A stretch of 64,000 nucleotides of DNA from Euborellia annulipes (GCA_023213315.1 JAKCPI010014979.1:29588-93587), one strand, 5' to 3'. Positions 1-12,244 are shown, counted from the first letter of the stretch. Notes: generated from the letters alone by a model not told the origin. Program-made: numbers and translations.

Positions 1-475
1 ATATTTAAAACCCTAATGGCATCTGAAGCCGAAAAAGGGGAATTAAAAAACAAAAACAAAAAAAACAAATGCTCAAGCAGGCACTGGATTGGAATATATG
101 ATCTCACCACAAAACCCTCCACTCTACGAGGAGAGGGAGTTGCTGTGACATCCCGTCCTGTGGAAGGGAAAGAAGGATTCTCTCTCAGTGATGCATTCTT
201 CGAAAGGAGCAGGCTACACGCCGGTGCTGAGGGAGTCCCTCCTCAAACTAGGACATCCTCCCTAGCATAGAAGAGGTTGGATATAAGGAACTGGAACAGA
301 AATAAGGATTAGTTCAAGAGCTAGAAACGAACGCAGGAGGAGGAGTTAGAGATAGGAAATAATGTAACTTCATGGGGGTGCCGATTGAGGCCAGAGGCCC
401 GGTTGGGTTTGAGGTGTGTGTAAGTCTTCGTGCACGGAAGCACCTAAATAAACAGGGATCCCGATAGGAATTTCA
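1..475 (+). repeat. SINE-like repeat (family 2), truncated at window start
   Basis: The segment opens with a module (ggcatctgaagccgaaaaag) followed by an A-rich tract. The same module, complemented, recurs at 6.4, 35.4, 47.0, 50.8 and 54.2 kb, and directly as the 3' tail of the 5S-derived SINE at 28.5 kb. The stretch at 75-115 recurs at 21.26 kb next to a tRNA-derived head. The stretch at 361-420 (ending gttgggtttgaggtgtgtgt) recurs at 50.83-50.88 kb. It is interspersed repeat sequence. The 84-codon open frame at 16-270 has no recognisable domain and is not called. Boundaries are uncertain. Confidence 0.5.
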
Positions 476-1042
476 AATAATAATATTAATATAATTAACG
501 CTTGCCTTTAAGTTTTTTATTTGTACCTGCCTCAAAGTGCTTTAGTACAAACAATCTTATTATTCCTTGTGAAAATTATGTCAATAAAACAGAGAGCAGC
601 TGCTTATTTTTAATTATTTTATTTTTATATAACTTTTAAGAGTATTAACCGGTCATAGAGGAGGAAGGAAAAAAATATAATGGACTTAGAAGCTTTTTTA
701 AATATTAAACATTTTTTTTATTATTATTATTATTATTAATTTTAGTTATAATTTTAAAATCGAGTTTTTAAATAAAACTTAATGCGGCCTATGCATGTCA
801 TTATTAAAATTCCTATAGGATTAATATTTTAATTTCCATAACATGTTCAGCAGCTTAATAAGCTTAATTTCGAAAGGGGGATAAAAAAAAAAGGTTTTGA
901 GTTTCTATTAGGCCCTAATTAAAAGAAAAAATTTTCTCTAGTAATAATTAAAATAAATAATCTACATATAAATTTTATAAATTATATCGACCAAAGATTT
1001 GGTGCACAAACACTGATTGCGCCAGTTTTCTTATTGACAATT
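476..1042. other. AT-rich sequence, no gene seen
   Basis: A/T-rich DNA with an (att)n run near 717-737. No open frame, RNA gene or terminal repeat is recognised. Confidence 0.6.
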
Positions 1043-1283
1043 ATCCCAGTAAAAATGATTAAAAATGCTAGAGGGATCCCCACGCCAGCAGCTAGACTGC
1101 ATAGTGAACTTTTAGGCACACACAGGGATCCACACGCCCGCACACACAGTGTGACACTTATTTCGATCTACTGTGTGTGTCTCTGGTGCAGGCGTGTGGA
1201 TCCCTGTGTGTGCCTAAAAGTTCACTATGCAGTCTAGCTGCTGGCGTGTGGATCCCTCGATCATTTTTAATCATTTTTACTCG
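1043..1283. repeat. Foldback palindrome of about 240 bp
   Basis: The left arm (about 1043-1135) and right arm (about 1190-1283) are near-perfect reverse complements. They include gggatcc, ctagactgcatagtgaac and its complement, and gtgcctaaaagttcac and its complement. The centre is CA/TG-rich. Open frames on both strands here are mirror images produced by the palindrome. It could be a MITE or foldback element; no target duplication is obvious. Confidence 0.7.
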
Positions 1284-2906
1284 GGTAGGTACATTCAAGA
1301 TCAAGTCAGGGGAGTATATAGAATTTTTTTTTGGGAGGGGGGGAGCCCGACTCCTTATTAAATATTCCCTCCTCCCCATTCAAAAAAATATTTCTAAATT
1401 ACCGGATTACCCCGAGGAGTCCGGGCCCTCTAAATTTTTGTTTTTAATCCAAATTTTTCCAGTTTTACCTTTTTTTTTTTTAGTAAATTCTTCCTTTGTA
1501 ACTCAAATCACATTTTGTAAAGGGTGTGGAGATGGAGGAAAAAAGGTGGGGGGGGGGGGGGGGATATATATTTTTATTTTTGAAATTATGTACAATGAAA
1601 AAATTGGATGAAGGCATGATGGCGCTGCCTATTGCCTAATAAATAAATAAAAAAAAAAAAAAAACTCAAATCACTCCATTTTTACTTTTTCCCTGTTGCG
1701 AATATCATTTGACCTTTTTTTTTTGTATACGAGTTTCCTAAAATTTCGGGGGGGGGGGGGGCCTCGGCTCTCTCTTATATACGCTTCTGATTAAAGTATT
1801 TAGTAATCAAGTTTTTGACCAATAGCAAGAAAATTGTCCACCCCTTTGTTTAAGAAAACAAAAAGAAACAATAGCCTTTTTTCGTTTATGTAAAAAACTG
1901 TTGAACCCACTCTCCTCTTTAGAGCAGCAGTAAAAAAATGTGGTACCCCTAGTATGCGTAATAACTGAATAACAGTCTTAAGTTTAATAAGAAAAAGAAG
2001 AAAAATTCTAATATAAATTTTGAGCAAATCAAATTTATAGTCAGAATTTAAAAACTGATATAGACTGATGAATTTCACTCCGTGGCTTATAAATTGTGTG
2101 TACAAGGCTAGCGAATACGAGTTACCCGAACTAGGGCTAGTATTTCTTCTATTACCCTATTGGTCTGCCATAGCTAAGTTTTCCAATAAAAAAAAGAAAA
2201 AAACCTTATCAAGATATTTTTCTTTCTAAAATCAGCCCTTCATCCGCCTTTAATTAGAGACAAGTAATCTCATCAAGTATAAGATTTTAAATAATTTTTC
2301 TTGTCAAGTTTCGTAACAACAATAGGGATTTAAGGCAAGGAAATAGAATGACAAATTTTGTTTGTAAAACATAATTATTTTTAATGCTTTCACCAACACA
2401 ATGAAAGATTAAGTCTTTCATCTATAATAATGAGTTGCTTATCTTTGAATTCAGAAATTTAACGATCTTGATATAAATTCAGTAAAAAAAAAAAAAAAAA
2501 TTAAGTGGTAGATGGACAGTAGGGTTGCTAAATGAATGCTATAAATTAAATAAATTTTATTAAAGAGGGGCCGGAGACCAAAGACGAACTGGCAGTAATA
2601 ATAATAATAACTCGTATGTTAGCGAGTGGGGGAATATTGACTTGGGAGGAAATAGTACAAATGTGCGAACAATGGCAGACTTCGACTTGTAGTCCCCTCT
2701 TTTTGCAGGGTGAGAATCCACTTTAAACATTGTACTTAGTGGGGAACAGCTGCGAGCATTTATTTCCTTCCCTTGGGAACCCCTCCCACCATTATCCCAT
2801 CCTCCCGTGAAATTCAGCCAACTTCAGGTTCATTATTCGTTTATTAAATGTCGGGAAACTCTGCGCCCAAATTCGATCAATCACCCCAACTTATAATTAT
2901 ATATAG

Positions 2907-2937
<31 letters not shown>

Positions 2938-3175
2938 CTGGGGAAAAATAAATAAAAATCTGCAAACCCAATTAGTCTGTTTATTCAATATCTCTATTTT
3001 CGATTGGACTGATTCATTTGTATGATTGAGGTCTGTTTATTTATTTATTTAATTATTTTACAAGTCTAAATAATTCATCAAAAATAATTATTTGAAAATT
3101 TTTAATCATAAGTTATATATACAATCAATCTTAAAATAAGTAAATTAATAAAGGCCTACATACAGTTATATGCAT
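1284..3175. other. Gene-free stretch with homopolymers and one unique island
   Basis: Contains G runs at about 1549-1563 and 1748-1761, A/T runs and a (ta)n(ga)n microsatellite at about 2900-2936. Positions 2600-2880 are less AT-rich and not visibly repetitive, without a long open frame. The 144-codon frame at 1177-1611 runs through the palindrome and a poly-G tract and is not considered a gene. Confidence 0.5.
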
Positions 3176-3177
3176 TA

Positions 3178-3801
3178 GGGTGGGCCGAAAAAACTCATTT
3201 TTTTTTATTTCGAAGTTGTATTGATAATAGTGCAAAAAAGTTGAGAATTATATATATCAAAAAAAAAGGAAAAAAAAATTATTAAAGTCGGATGACATCT
3301 TCCATAGGCCCTAAAGTTTGACAAAATATGAAAAAATCTTCATTTTTGCAATTTTTTTTTTAAATTTTTGAATTAGATGTTTTTGTAATGTAATAGTTTG
3401 TGACGTCTTCAAAAAGAGCCTAAAAACATAGTTTTTTAATTTGGTTTAAATCATCTGATATCTTCTGGTCGCTCATAAGTCCCAAAATTTGCCAAAATAA
3501 TAAAAAATTTACATTTTTACGAGTTTTTTTTTTTAAATATCTTTAATATACTTTTTTTAACGTAACAGTTACAGTATTTTATTTTTTTGAACATAAGAAC
3601 ATTATGTTTTATTTTGGTGTGAATTCAAAAATTAAAAAATAATCGCAAAAATGAAGTTTTTTTTTTCATATTTTGCCAAAATTTGGGTCCTTTGAGCGAC
3701 CGGAAGATGTCAACCGATTTTGATGATTTTTTTTCTTTTTTTTGCCTGTATAATTAATTAATTAATTAAATAAATAAAAAATGAGGTTTTTGGGCCCACC
3801 C
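3178..3801. mobile_element. TA-flanked MITE with TIR gggtgggcc, internally palindromic
   Basis: The ends gggtgggccgaaaaa and ttttttgggcccaccc are inverted and flanked by TA on both sides (3176-3177 and 3802-3803), as expected for Tc1/mariner-type integration. The interior is itself palindromic: a tract containing tgacatcttcc at about 3293 is mirrored by gaagatgtca at about 3702, and aaaatgaag/cttcattttt pairs occur around a T-rich centre. It has no coding capacity. Superfamily assignment rests only on the TA flanks. Confidence 0.65.
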
Positions 3802-3803
3802 TA

Positions 3804-5133
3804 TTGATTACGTATCAAATTTTATATAATTTTTGATATTGAAGAAGATTGTGACTGACGTCGGAGATGTGGATTAAAAATATAAATTTATTTTGTGAAA
3901 TTACTAAACCTTCCTTCACCTAATAGACAAAATCATTTCTTTTTTATCTCTATTATTATGTAAGTTTAACGGCCTGAGGAGGGACATAAGTCCTCGGTCA
4001 CTAGAACAAGTAACAATACAAACTTACAACTATATATTTTTTTTTTTTTTAAAAACACTTTTTTCTCTTTCCCCCTCCCCCCCCCCCCCCCCACCCACCC
4101 TTTCTTTTTGGCAACCCAGGCCATTATATATTTTAAGATAATAATTGATAATTAAAAAAAAAATATAGGGGGGGTGGTTTTTTTTTTTATTATTTTTTTT
4201 TTAATAAAATAAAAAAATAGGGTGGGGTGGGGGCCGGGGCCGTTGGGGTTGGGGGGTGGGGATGTCTCTCCGGTAAACTGAATATTTGAAAATGCTGTAC
4301 CCGTGAGATAGAAAAGGAACATCTTATAATTAAACAAGATTACAACCTAAAGTACGAAAGGTCCGATTTTTATTTAGAAGAAATTAGGCCACTTTGTCGC
4401 AACTTTTAAATCCTTGGATTTTTTTTATTCTTATTTAATTAAAATAATAAAAGTGTCGTGTTTTATTAAAAAAAAATTTGTGTGCTATTAAATTCTCAAA
4501 GTTAGGGAAGTTTTAAATATTCTCAAGTCAGAGGTATGACAAGTAAAACTTTCCCTTTCCAGCTCACTCAAAAGGATTATTATTAGAAGTAAAGAAAATA
4601 TTTTTTTTTTTTTTAGAAATATTAAAACATAAACAAGATGCGAGCCAATATCATGCCTCGGAGACATTTTCCTAGTCCTGGAGCCCGGAGCCAGATTTGG
4701 TCCAGGCTGCTACAGCCTCCTCCAATCTCGTTATAAACTTGTCCCTTTGTCAAGAGCAAGGGGAAATGTAATCCGGGCTCGACTGGACCAAGAAAAAGAT
4801 GACGTTATAAAAACAGCTTCGTGTTCCTGTCCCCCTTTGTCCCTTCCTTATCCCAGAGATTCTCGGTCATATTTTCCCCAGGCTACAGATTTTCCTGACT
4901 GAGAAATATTTTTATTACAAAAAAAAAAAAAAGAAAAAAGATCATTGCGCTAGAAAAATGAAATTACGGTTATTTGTAAAGTATAAAAATAAAAAAAAAA
5001 TTGAATTTTTTTTATATAGCTACAATTCAATCGTCAAAATAAAATTTTATTGTATTTTTATATACAATTATTTTGAATTTTTTTAAAATAACATTGTCTT
5101 CAAATTCATAATTCAAACCTTTCTAAATGAGTC
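3804..5133. other. Gene-free stretch, poly-C/poly-G and one GC-richer island
   Basis: Poly-T/poly-C at 4030-4095 and G-rich tracts at 4165-4262. A GC-richer segment at about 4640-4880 is not repeated elsewhere in the window and carries no convincing open frame, so it is a candidate non-coding conserved element. No gene is supported. Confidence 0.5.
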
Positions 5134-5438
5134 AAAATTCAACCAATCTATTATTAGAATAATTTCTCTGAAAGCTTATGCATAATTAGATTATAATAAT
5201 TAGAAATACGTAATTTAATTCTTTAGGTTTTAAATGCCCTTGAAACACCTTTGTATTATTGTATTTTATTGCTGTTTTTCACTCTGAAATTTTGTAGAGT
5301 GAAAAACAGCAATAATACAAAGGTGTTTCAAGGGCATTTAAAACCTAAAGAATTAAATTACGTATTTCTAATTATTATAATCTAATTATGCATAAGCTTT
5401 CAGAGAAATTATTCTAATAATAGATTGGTTGAATTTTG
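5134..5438. repeat. Near-perfect palindrome of about 300 bp
   Basis: Left arm 5134-5286 and right arm 5297-5438 are almost exact reverse complements with a loop of about 10 nt (5287-5296). The left arm has one extra segment of about 10 nt near 5265. Arms this similar could form a long double-stranded RNA or DNA cruciform. No TIR-type superfamily signature is recognised. Confidence 0.8.
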
Positions 5439-6397
5439 GTTACTCCAGCTTCCGACCTAAGCTACAGAAGAATGTGAATTCTTCAAAAAACACCGCATTT
5501 TTAGATCTTTTTCTAATTTCTTGGAGAAAAAAATGTTCCCATTGAATTGAATACTTAAGTGCAAAATTATTCAATTTTAAACAGCTTTTAGTTGATAAAA
5601 AATGTTATCTCTTTTAAGGTTGTTGGAAAAGCTTTGGTGTAAAAGCAATTTTAATATGTAATCACTATCAAATACTTAAAATAAAATTTGAAGAGATCTG
5701 CGGGTTTCGTGAAATTAATTTTAAAAAATTGAAATAACATGTGTATGGGGAAAACGACAAACATATCGAATTATATAGGCATCTGTGAAATGATAAAAAA
5801 CAAAAAATTTATTAATTCACTTCGAGGAAAAGTTAAAAATAAAACAAAAGTCTACAAAGATATTTTAACAAGAAAGTCAAAAAATTCTCAAAATGACAGT
5901 CGTAATATTAAAAATAATGAATTCTCGAGAGTCGCCAGCTGAACTCGCATAAAATAATCTCTCTCTATGTCAGATACATTTTTTTCAATTTTCAATATTT
6001 TCTCGCAAATCGTCATTGTGTTTAAACTGATTTGATTAAACATTGTAATATATTAAATAAAATAAAATTTAGGTTTAAGATTTAAAATAGATAGTTGATG
6101 AATGAATGTTGCCAGTTCTATATTACGTGAAAAACTGTAAGTCGAAAGTCATTCATTTATTATTTTTGGTAATTAAATTATTAACTAATCCAATTATAAA
6201 CTATGATAGGTCCGACTAAATTATAATAAGGAATTTTGGCATTCAAATTTTTAATTTATTTAAAAAAATTTAGATTCTATTATGACTTACGATGTACTAT
6301 CCGAACAACCTTAAAGAATATAAGTTAAAAGGAAACAAATTCATAAATTTGAATCAACTTTAATGAGAGACATTGAGAAATTCATTTTTTTTTTTTT
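5439..6397. other. AT-rich sequence, no gene seen
   Basis: Unique-looking AT-rich DNA. A 67-codon lysine/asparagine-rich frame at 5739-5942 has the composition expected of translated AT-rich DNA and no recognised motif. Confidence 0.5.
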
Positions 6398-6558
6398 TTT
6401 TCAAATTTGTTTAAGGTCTTTTTCGGCATCTGAGGCCATTTAGACCTATTTATTCAATAGATTGATAACCAATCCGATTGAAATAAATTTTTAGGCCTGG
6501 GACATGATGCGAACCCACGACCTTTGGTACACCAGAAGCATTAGGTCAAGGTTAACAT
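6398..6558 (-). repeat. tRNA-derived SINE (family 2), reverse orientation
   Basis: Read on the minus strand, a B-box-like gtcgtgggttcgcatc (about 6508-6523) precedes a body containing atcggattggttatcaatc. It ends with ggcctcagatgccgaaaaag and an A-rich tail (T-rich on + at 6389-6402). The same tail module closes the 5S-derived SINE at 28.5 kb. The B box is diverged, so transcription competence is doubtful. Confidence 0.65.
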
Positions 6559-7734
6559 GAGAAATTTTGAGTAACTTTGATTTAATTAAAAAAAAAAAAA
6601 CGATTTTATTTCCACTAAAAAGAGGAAAATAACTTTTTTGTAATTTATAATTAAAGCCAGGATTTTTATTCCGTAAAAACCCCTAAATATGCAGCAAACG
6701 TATTAAAATGAGTGCAAAAAATTTTAAATATGCAACTTTATGCAATATTCAACAAATATGCAATAAAAAATTTGAACCGTAGTGCCAAGGGGGCATGATT
6801 CGGATGGAAAATTGGTTTTCCGGGACGTACTTGCTTTGCAAATAGAATATGCAAATGCATAGGAATCCGGGGCTTAAAGGAAGAAAGGCATTTATAAATT
6901 TATTTTTCTCTTTTAGTGCATTTTAAATAAAAACTTTTTTTATTAAATGGAATCAAATTTGCTCTCGGAAACGGCCCTAGGGTTTGATTATTTTTCCATT
7001 TAATTTTGATTAAAACTCAGATATTAGAATATGAATTATTATTATTAAAGTATAAAATTTCCATAAATACATAATCAATCATTAATTGCATTAAATTTTC
7101 CTCAAATTGTGATCATCTCTCACCTTGAAAAATTTGTTAAATTATATATAATTCAAGTCTTAATTTAGTTTAATTCACCATACACATCAAAATTCGTTGT
7201 TTGGCCAGCCAAAATAATTGCTTGAATTAACGAACAGTTTTGACTATTTCATCATAAACGGCTCTTAAAAATATGGAAATTGCATATTATTACCCTCCTC
7301 AACTAATTGTCAGTAATAGAGGTAATAAGATTATCCAATTAATTTACATTTCGCTTTGTAACACAATTAACAATTTTGTTGAATTTAATTAAATTGAATA
7401 ATTATTTGCCGGACTAGATGACCTCTTCATTCATTTGGGCTTTAGGAAAATAGAAATTTTATTGGAAAGATAGACGATTAGTATAATTTAACGTAATTGC
7501 TATACTAATGGAATTTTTATATCGATTATCACCATGATTTCTTTTTTGTTATATAAAATAAGGCTGATGTTAGATATGTTAACATTGATAATTTTAAAAG
7601 CTATTGAATAATTTATTTATTTAAATAACACAGTTCTCTCTCTATGCCTCTCAGTAGAATATCTTGCTAGTCCAATGAAGTCTTCTTTAAAAAAGCCAAA
7701 TTATAAACTATTTGGATAGACTATGGAGTCCGTA
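6559..7734. other. AT-rich stretch with a possible hAT-like remnant
   Basis: Positions about 6654-6875 hold several aatatgca iterations between agccaggat and atccggggct, resembling the short iterated subterminal motifs of hAT MITEs. No clean target duplication is seen, so it is not called separately. The remainder shows no gene. Confidence 0.4.
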
Positions 7735-8033
7735 TTTTGGTTGAGAAAGCCCGTGAAAAAGAAAAAAAAATACCCGTGACGATGCTCTCGCACGCTGCGA
7801 TTCACCCTATTCTCCTGGTGCTCATTAGTCTTGAGGACAGTGGCATATATCGCACTGATCTTCCAGTGTGCCTTTTGATCTACGTCAGATGCCCAATATA
7901 CCGAAAAGACTGTAAAAAAAGAAAAAATACTCATCTTTAAAAAAATACTCGATACTTACTGATATCGATACTTTCCTTTCGATACCAACTACAAGTATCG
8001 ATACTTTTTTTCGATACCTCATCCCTGCTCAGA
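7735..8033. mobile_element. Partial copy of the 46.8-kb hAT derivative (tatcgatact family)
   Basis: Several blocks match 47.65-47.93 kb: ccgtattttggttgagaaag, ctcctggtgctcatta, and iterated tatcgatact/cgatacttt motifs at 7946-8020. The right end reads gatacctcatccctg, comparable to gataccgtatcccta at the end of the complete copy. The left end is missing. Open frames on both strands cross the motif array and are not genes. Confidence 0.6.
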
Positions 8034-8196
8034 GAGCTTCTTGGTTCCGGGTTAGCTTTCCGTTCCAAATGAAAACTTTTATTTCCATTAAATTGGCTAC
8101 CAATCATTATGAAATAAATAGAGATGGGTTCTAAATTGCCAAAGATGCCTAAAAAGAACTTAATAAATAAATATAATATATTAGAAGTGAGAGTTA

Positions 8197-8642
8197 AGGC
8201 GTCTACACACGAAACTGCAAACTTGACAAGCATGCGTGTGCAATCTTTTTTTACCAGCATGCACAGATTCCCTTCGACACAAGCATGCTTGTGTAGCTTA
8301 TGCCGAAAATTAACCTAAAAATGTCAAATTCGGAAGGTTATTTATTCGAAGATATCAAGAAATACTCACTTGCTTTAAACAGAGACACAATAAATATTAA
8401 TATTTAAATTGAAATTTTAAATGAATTAGTATATTTTAAATAAATTTCAAATTTCAAGGCGTCTATAAAATGGCGGGGAGTTTTGCTTGCGCAAATATGC
8501 TTGTGCATGATTAAAATTCAATCGATCATCAAGCGGCTTGAACAATTAAAATGCTTGCGCAACTACACACGCTACAGTTTGCTTGTACAAAAAGATTGCA
8601 CATGCATGCTTGTCAAGTTTGCAGTTACGTGTGTAGCCGCCT
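8197..8642 (+). mobile_element. PIF/Harbinger-type MITE with TTA duplication
   Basis: The termini aggcgtctacacacg and cgtgtgtagccgcct are inverted, and the match continues for about 50 bp (gcaaacttgacaagcatgc and its complement). The element is flanked by tta on both sides (8194-8196 and 8643-8645). A 3-bp TWA duplication and an ACACACG-type terminus are typical of PIF/Harbinger. Internal inverted gcttgtgcaagc motifs are abundant. Relatives lie at 18.4, 19.96, 32.6 and 61.8 kb. It is non-coding. Confidence 0.75.
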
Positions 8643-8689
8643 TTAGTGATTTCTTTCTTTCTTCAAATGATAATATATGAATCAGGGAT

Positions 8690-8789
8690 GAAAGTTATAA
8701 GAAAACTCAGCCAGAATTTTTTCTTTAAAAATATATTTTAACAGATATTTTTAAAGAAAAAATTCTGGCTGCGTTTCTTCTAACTTTCA
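8690..8789. repeat. Short palindrome (about 100 bp) with gaattttttc arms
   Basis: Left arm gaaagttataagaaaa...cagccagaatttttt is mirrored by aaaaaattctggctg...aactttc. Sequence to the right (to about 8825) is also found at 12845-12925, so this is part of a dispersed repeat. Confidence 0.6.
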
Positions 8790-10148
8790 TTTCGATACAA
8801 ATTCCACCAGCCATAAAATAGCCTTATACTAGATAATATATGAGTTGTTGCTGGTTTCAGAGGATGATTTGAAGGGAAAAATAAAACAGCAAAAGTCTTG
8901 AACGAACAATTGAATGCTCGTCTTTCCTCCTCTCTTCATACAAAATTTTAAAGACACCAGACGAAGGATCACCAAAGAACTATACCCTGCACTGAAGATG
9001 AAGGATCGCCAAAGAACTATATCCTTCACTGAAGATGTTTTAATATAAATTCATTTATGGATGAAGGGGGTAGAATATAATTCCAATATTATAATATAAT
9101 CCAGAATATTGTAGACCACACCGCCAGTTACTGCTCTCATAGAAATAATTAAAACATCTAAATTGTTTTCTCTTCTTTTTTTTTTAAATATTTTAATTGA
9201 AATTAAAATCGTTATTTGATTATTAATTTAAAAATTCTTTTTTATTTCTTTACTTGTACACGTCAATCTTGTTTAAACACCGTCAAAGGAAGAAGACTTG
9301 TCCAAATATAGATTTTGATTGCCTAAAAGGAATTTAGATCGAAGAAGGACGTTAATTTTTTATTTCTAATAAATAAAGTATATAAGTGAAACCACAAAAG
9401 AAAGCCATTTTTTATTTAATGGCGTTTTTTTTTTTAAATAGCTGGTAAGAGGGAGAGAGAGAAGGAATGAATTAATGAAAAATATCACAGGCAAAAGGGG
9501 ATTCGAATCCTGACACCTTCAGAAAATACTTGCTTTTTTTAACAATTGATTTATTTCTTTATCCTTTTTTTTTTTATTTATTTTCGTGAGTGAACAAATT
9601 AATGAAATTCGAAAAAAAGAAACGATTTATTCATTATTAATTCATTTCATTCAATATTTGAAAAAAGTTTGGAAAAATATTTATTTATTGTACTTTTTTT
9701 TCTTTTTTGTTGAAATATAAACAGAGTTTTTTTTCCTAGAATTTCTCCAGGAGTGGGAGTCGTATGTTCCGAGGCATTGTGCTCTCGACACGCCCAAAAT
9801 CATCACTCAAATAATAATAATGAAAAATTTCGTCATGGATGAAAATAAATTTATCCGAAAAAAAATTCTTATCCGAATTGCTTGTGAATAGCTAGTTATC
9901 TAAAAGGGAGGCGGAGTTAGGGAGAGAACAATTTTTTTTTTCTATAGATGAATCATGATTGCCTCCACCGGAATTTGCCTTTGGAGATTTTGTCTATTCG
10001 TGATTAGTACCGAGGGCCGATTACTATATAAACGAAGCTTATTATATTCGGAGCTCATTGAGAAATAGATTCGTGGCTTCATAAATAAATTATTAAAGTA
10101 TTTCGTCGCCTGGGAGGTAGGCAATCACAATAACCAAATCACTTAAGG
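8790..10148. other. Gene-free AT-rich stretch
   Basis: Direct duplication gaaggatc(a/g)ccaaagaacta at about 8964 and 9000. Homopolymer-rich DNA follows. A B-box-like sequence on the minus strand near 9495-9515 is too isolated to call. No gene is seen. Confidence 0.5.
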
Positions 10149-10156
10149 ATTTTTAT

Positions 10157-10387
10157 TACGATCCGACCGAAACAAGATTTTCAGCTGAAACCGAAACGGA
10201 AACCGAAACTTGTTTTGAACCTTTCCTTAAAACTAAACAAAATTCATATCATTTGACCTTTTTTTTTAATGTGCGAATGTGGAATCTCATTCATTGATCC
10301 CGTCTTTTCAAACTCAGGTTTGGGCTGGCCGAAAGTTTCGGCTGGTTTTTGGCCGAAACCGAACCGAAACAGAATAATCGGTCGCTA
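10157..10387. mobile_element. hAT MITE (gaccgaaac family) with 8-bp TSD atttttat
   Basis: The element is bounded by a perfect 8-bp duplication atttttat at 10149-10156 and 10388-10395. The ends tacgatccgaccgaa and tcggtcgcta are imperfect inverted repeats. Internal accgaaac/gtttcggc motifs are iterated in both orientations. The closest relative is at 43427-43664, with the same TSD sequence. Non-coding. Confidence 0.75.
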
Positions 10388-10407
10388 ATTTTTATTTCTC
10401 ATTTGTT

Positions 10408-10822
10408 AAAAGGGATGGGCAGGATGGCGATCCTTTTGGATTTAAATCCGATCGGATTCAGGATTTTCGGATCTAGATTGAAATTCTTTTTTTTATTTTT
10501 GGGAGGATCTTGGATCTGGATCAAAATTATTTTTGTTCTATGGATCAAGAATCTAATCCTTTTGGAAGGATTAGCAATCCTGGATTTTTGCGATCCTTTT
10601 AAAAGAAATCCTTTGAAATTTTTAACTTTTTAATAAATACTGTATAAGCTTTTGATTCATTCAAAGGACTAAAAATCAAGTCGCGGATTTTCGGATTGTA
10701 GATCTGGATTTGCAGATCGTAACAGCGATCCTTTTTCTAAATAAGATCGGATTAGCGGATCGGATCGCTCGAAAGCCCGGAACTGCAGATCAGATCTCTA
10801 ATCCTTTTGTCCATCTCTGTTT
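10408..10822. mobile_element. Probable hAT-like MITE with iterated ggatc motifs
   Basis: The left end agggatgggcaggatgg is partly mirrored by the right end ccttttgtccatctct, and the interior is packed with cggatc/gatccttt iterations in both orientations. This is the arrangement seen in the better-bounded hAT MITEs of this window. No clean 8-bp duplication was found. The 94-codon frame at 10349-10633 reads through the iterations and is not a gene. Confidence 0.45.
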
Positions 10823-12244
10823 TTTTAACTATTTCTGGAAGTAATAAAAAAAATCAATTTTGGGTTCTTTTTTCATCCTGTCCAAATGGTACCTATAGAT
10901 GCTAATTAGTTACTAACCAGGAAACAATTCGTAAACGAACGCTGCAGGAAAATTATATAAATATCTTGAATCTTAGTAATAAATGACAAGCCAATAATAA
11001 TTTTTTATGCTAAACGTACTTAGAATTATAATAGGTCACTTGTTTGACTTGTCTCTACTATCTGGGCAAGTGAGTTAAATAAGAACTAAGAAAATAATTG
11101 CTTTTTATTGTCTTTCTATTTTGCTCACACCTTGTGGATGCAACCATGAGCTATCCGAGCTGTGACTGATAATTTTTCTATATTTTACATATCAGTCTCT
11201 TCGTTTTCAATAAGCATCAGGCCGTGCGATGGGCCTAGTTTTTTTCTTCCCGGCCGCATCAATCTCTGTTAAAAACTTTAATGTGCCGACCCCCTTGGGG
11301 TTAGTTAATTAATATGGACGATTAACTCTTATAATATTGATCGTTTATGTTTGCTTATAAGATTGCCGATGCCGAAAAATATTGTTTTTTTCAAGGTTCA
11401 TGGCCCCCTATCCCCTGTCTAAAATAGCCTCATTATTATTAATTTTATACACTAATGTTAATAATAATTTTAATAACAAAAAAATAGTTCTAGAGAATGA
11501 AAGGAAATGGTCTATTTTTTTATATCGTTGGCCAGATGCGGAATTAATCACATTCCCAAAGCACACACATCTTTTCAAGATGGGCTCAGCAGTAACATCA
11601 AACACATGTGATTGTATTTCTCATTCAATATGTGATATGAATCACATTTTCTTTGCCTGTCAATTTATCAGGGGTAGTATTCATATGGAAGCAGTCTCTG
11701 CATGTCGAGTCATTCTGTTTCTTTTTACGAAAATGTATGTGAAGGAATTTCTCATTCGTTTCTTTTTTTTTTTAATTTAAGCCACTAGTCTTGCCATTTT
11801 ACTATTTATAATTTATTATTTAATTAAGGTCTTTTACAGACTTGTTTCTCGGGCTACCTATCTTATTTGGAGCTGCTTATTTAAAAGATTTTGGTGGCTG
11901 TTCCTTTTCTTACAAGCCAGACCCGCTGGCCTCATTCAATTTAATCAAATATCGTCGTAAGCTTTGAAATAAATTTATAAAAAAAAAAAAAAAGGGATTA
12001 AATCAACAAAGTGAAAGGCTATTAAATACAATAATAGGAAGTCCTGAAAAATTATAGTCTTTCTGAATTTTAAACTTTGAGATAGGCCTAATCTAAAATC
12101 AAAATAACCTCAAATTTAAGAAGAATAACTCTAAATAGGGGGCCCAAAAAAAAAAAAAAATTAAAACAAGACATTTAATAAAACAAAATTAAATTCTCAA
12201 GTTATCAGAATAAATATTATTATTATATACATAATATAGGCCTA
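10823..12244. other. Gene-free stretch
   Basis: Mostly AT-rich. The 132-codon frame at 11382-11780 (with a 65-codon mirror on the other strand) has no recognisable domain, splice context or codon bias, and is not annotated as a gene. Confidence 0.5.

Noticed and set aside
1177..1611. 144-codon open frame
   Set aside because: It reads through one arm of a palindrome, C/G-rich patches and a poly-G run; no domain and mirrored frames on the other strand.
9480..9530. tRNA-like B box (ggattcgaatcc) on the minus strand
   Set aside because: No matching A box, tail or second copy convincing enough to define a SINE.
11382..11780. 132-codon frame with internal cysteines
   Set aside because: No recognisable family, no splice or promoter context, AT-driven composition, overlapping frame on the opposite strand.
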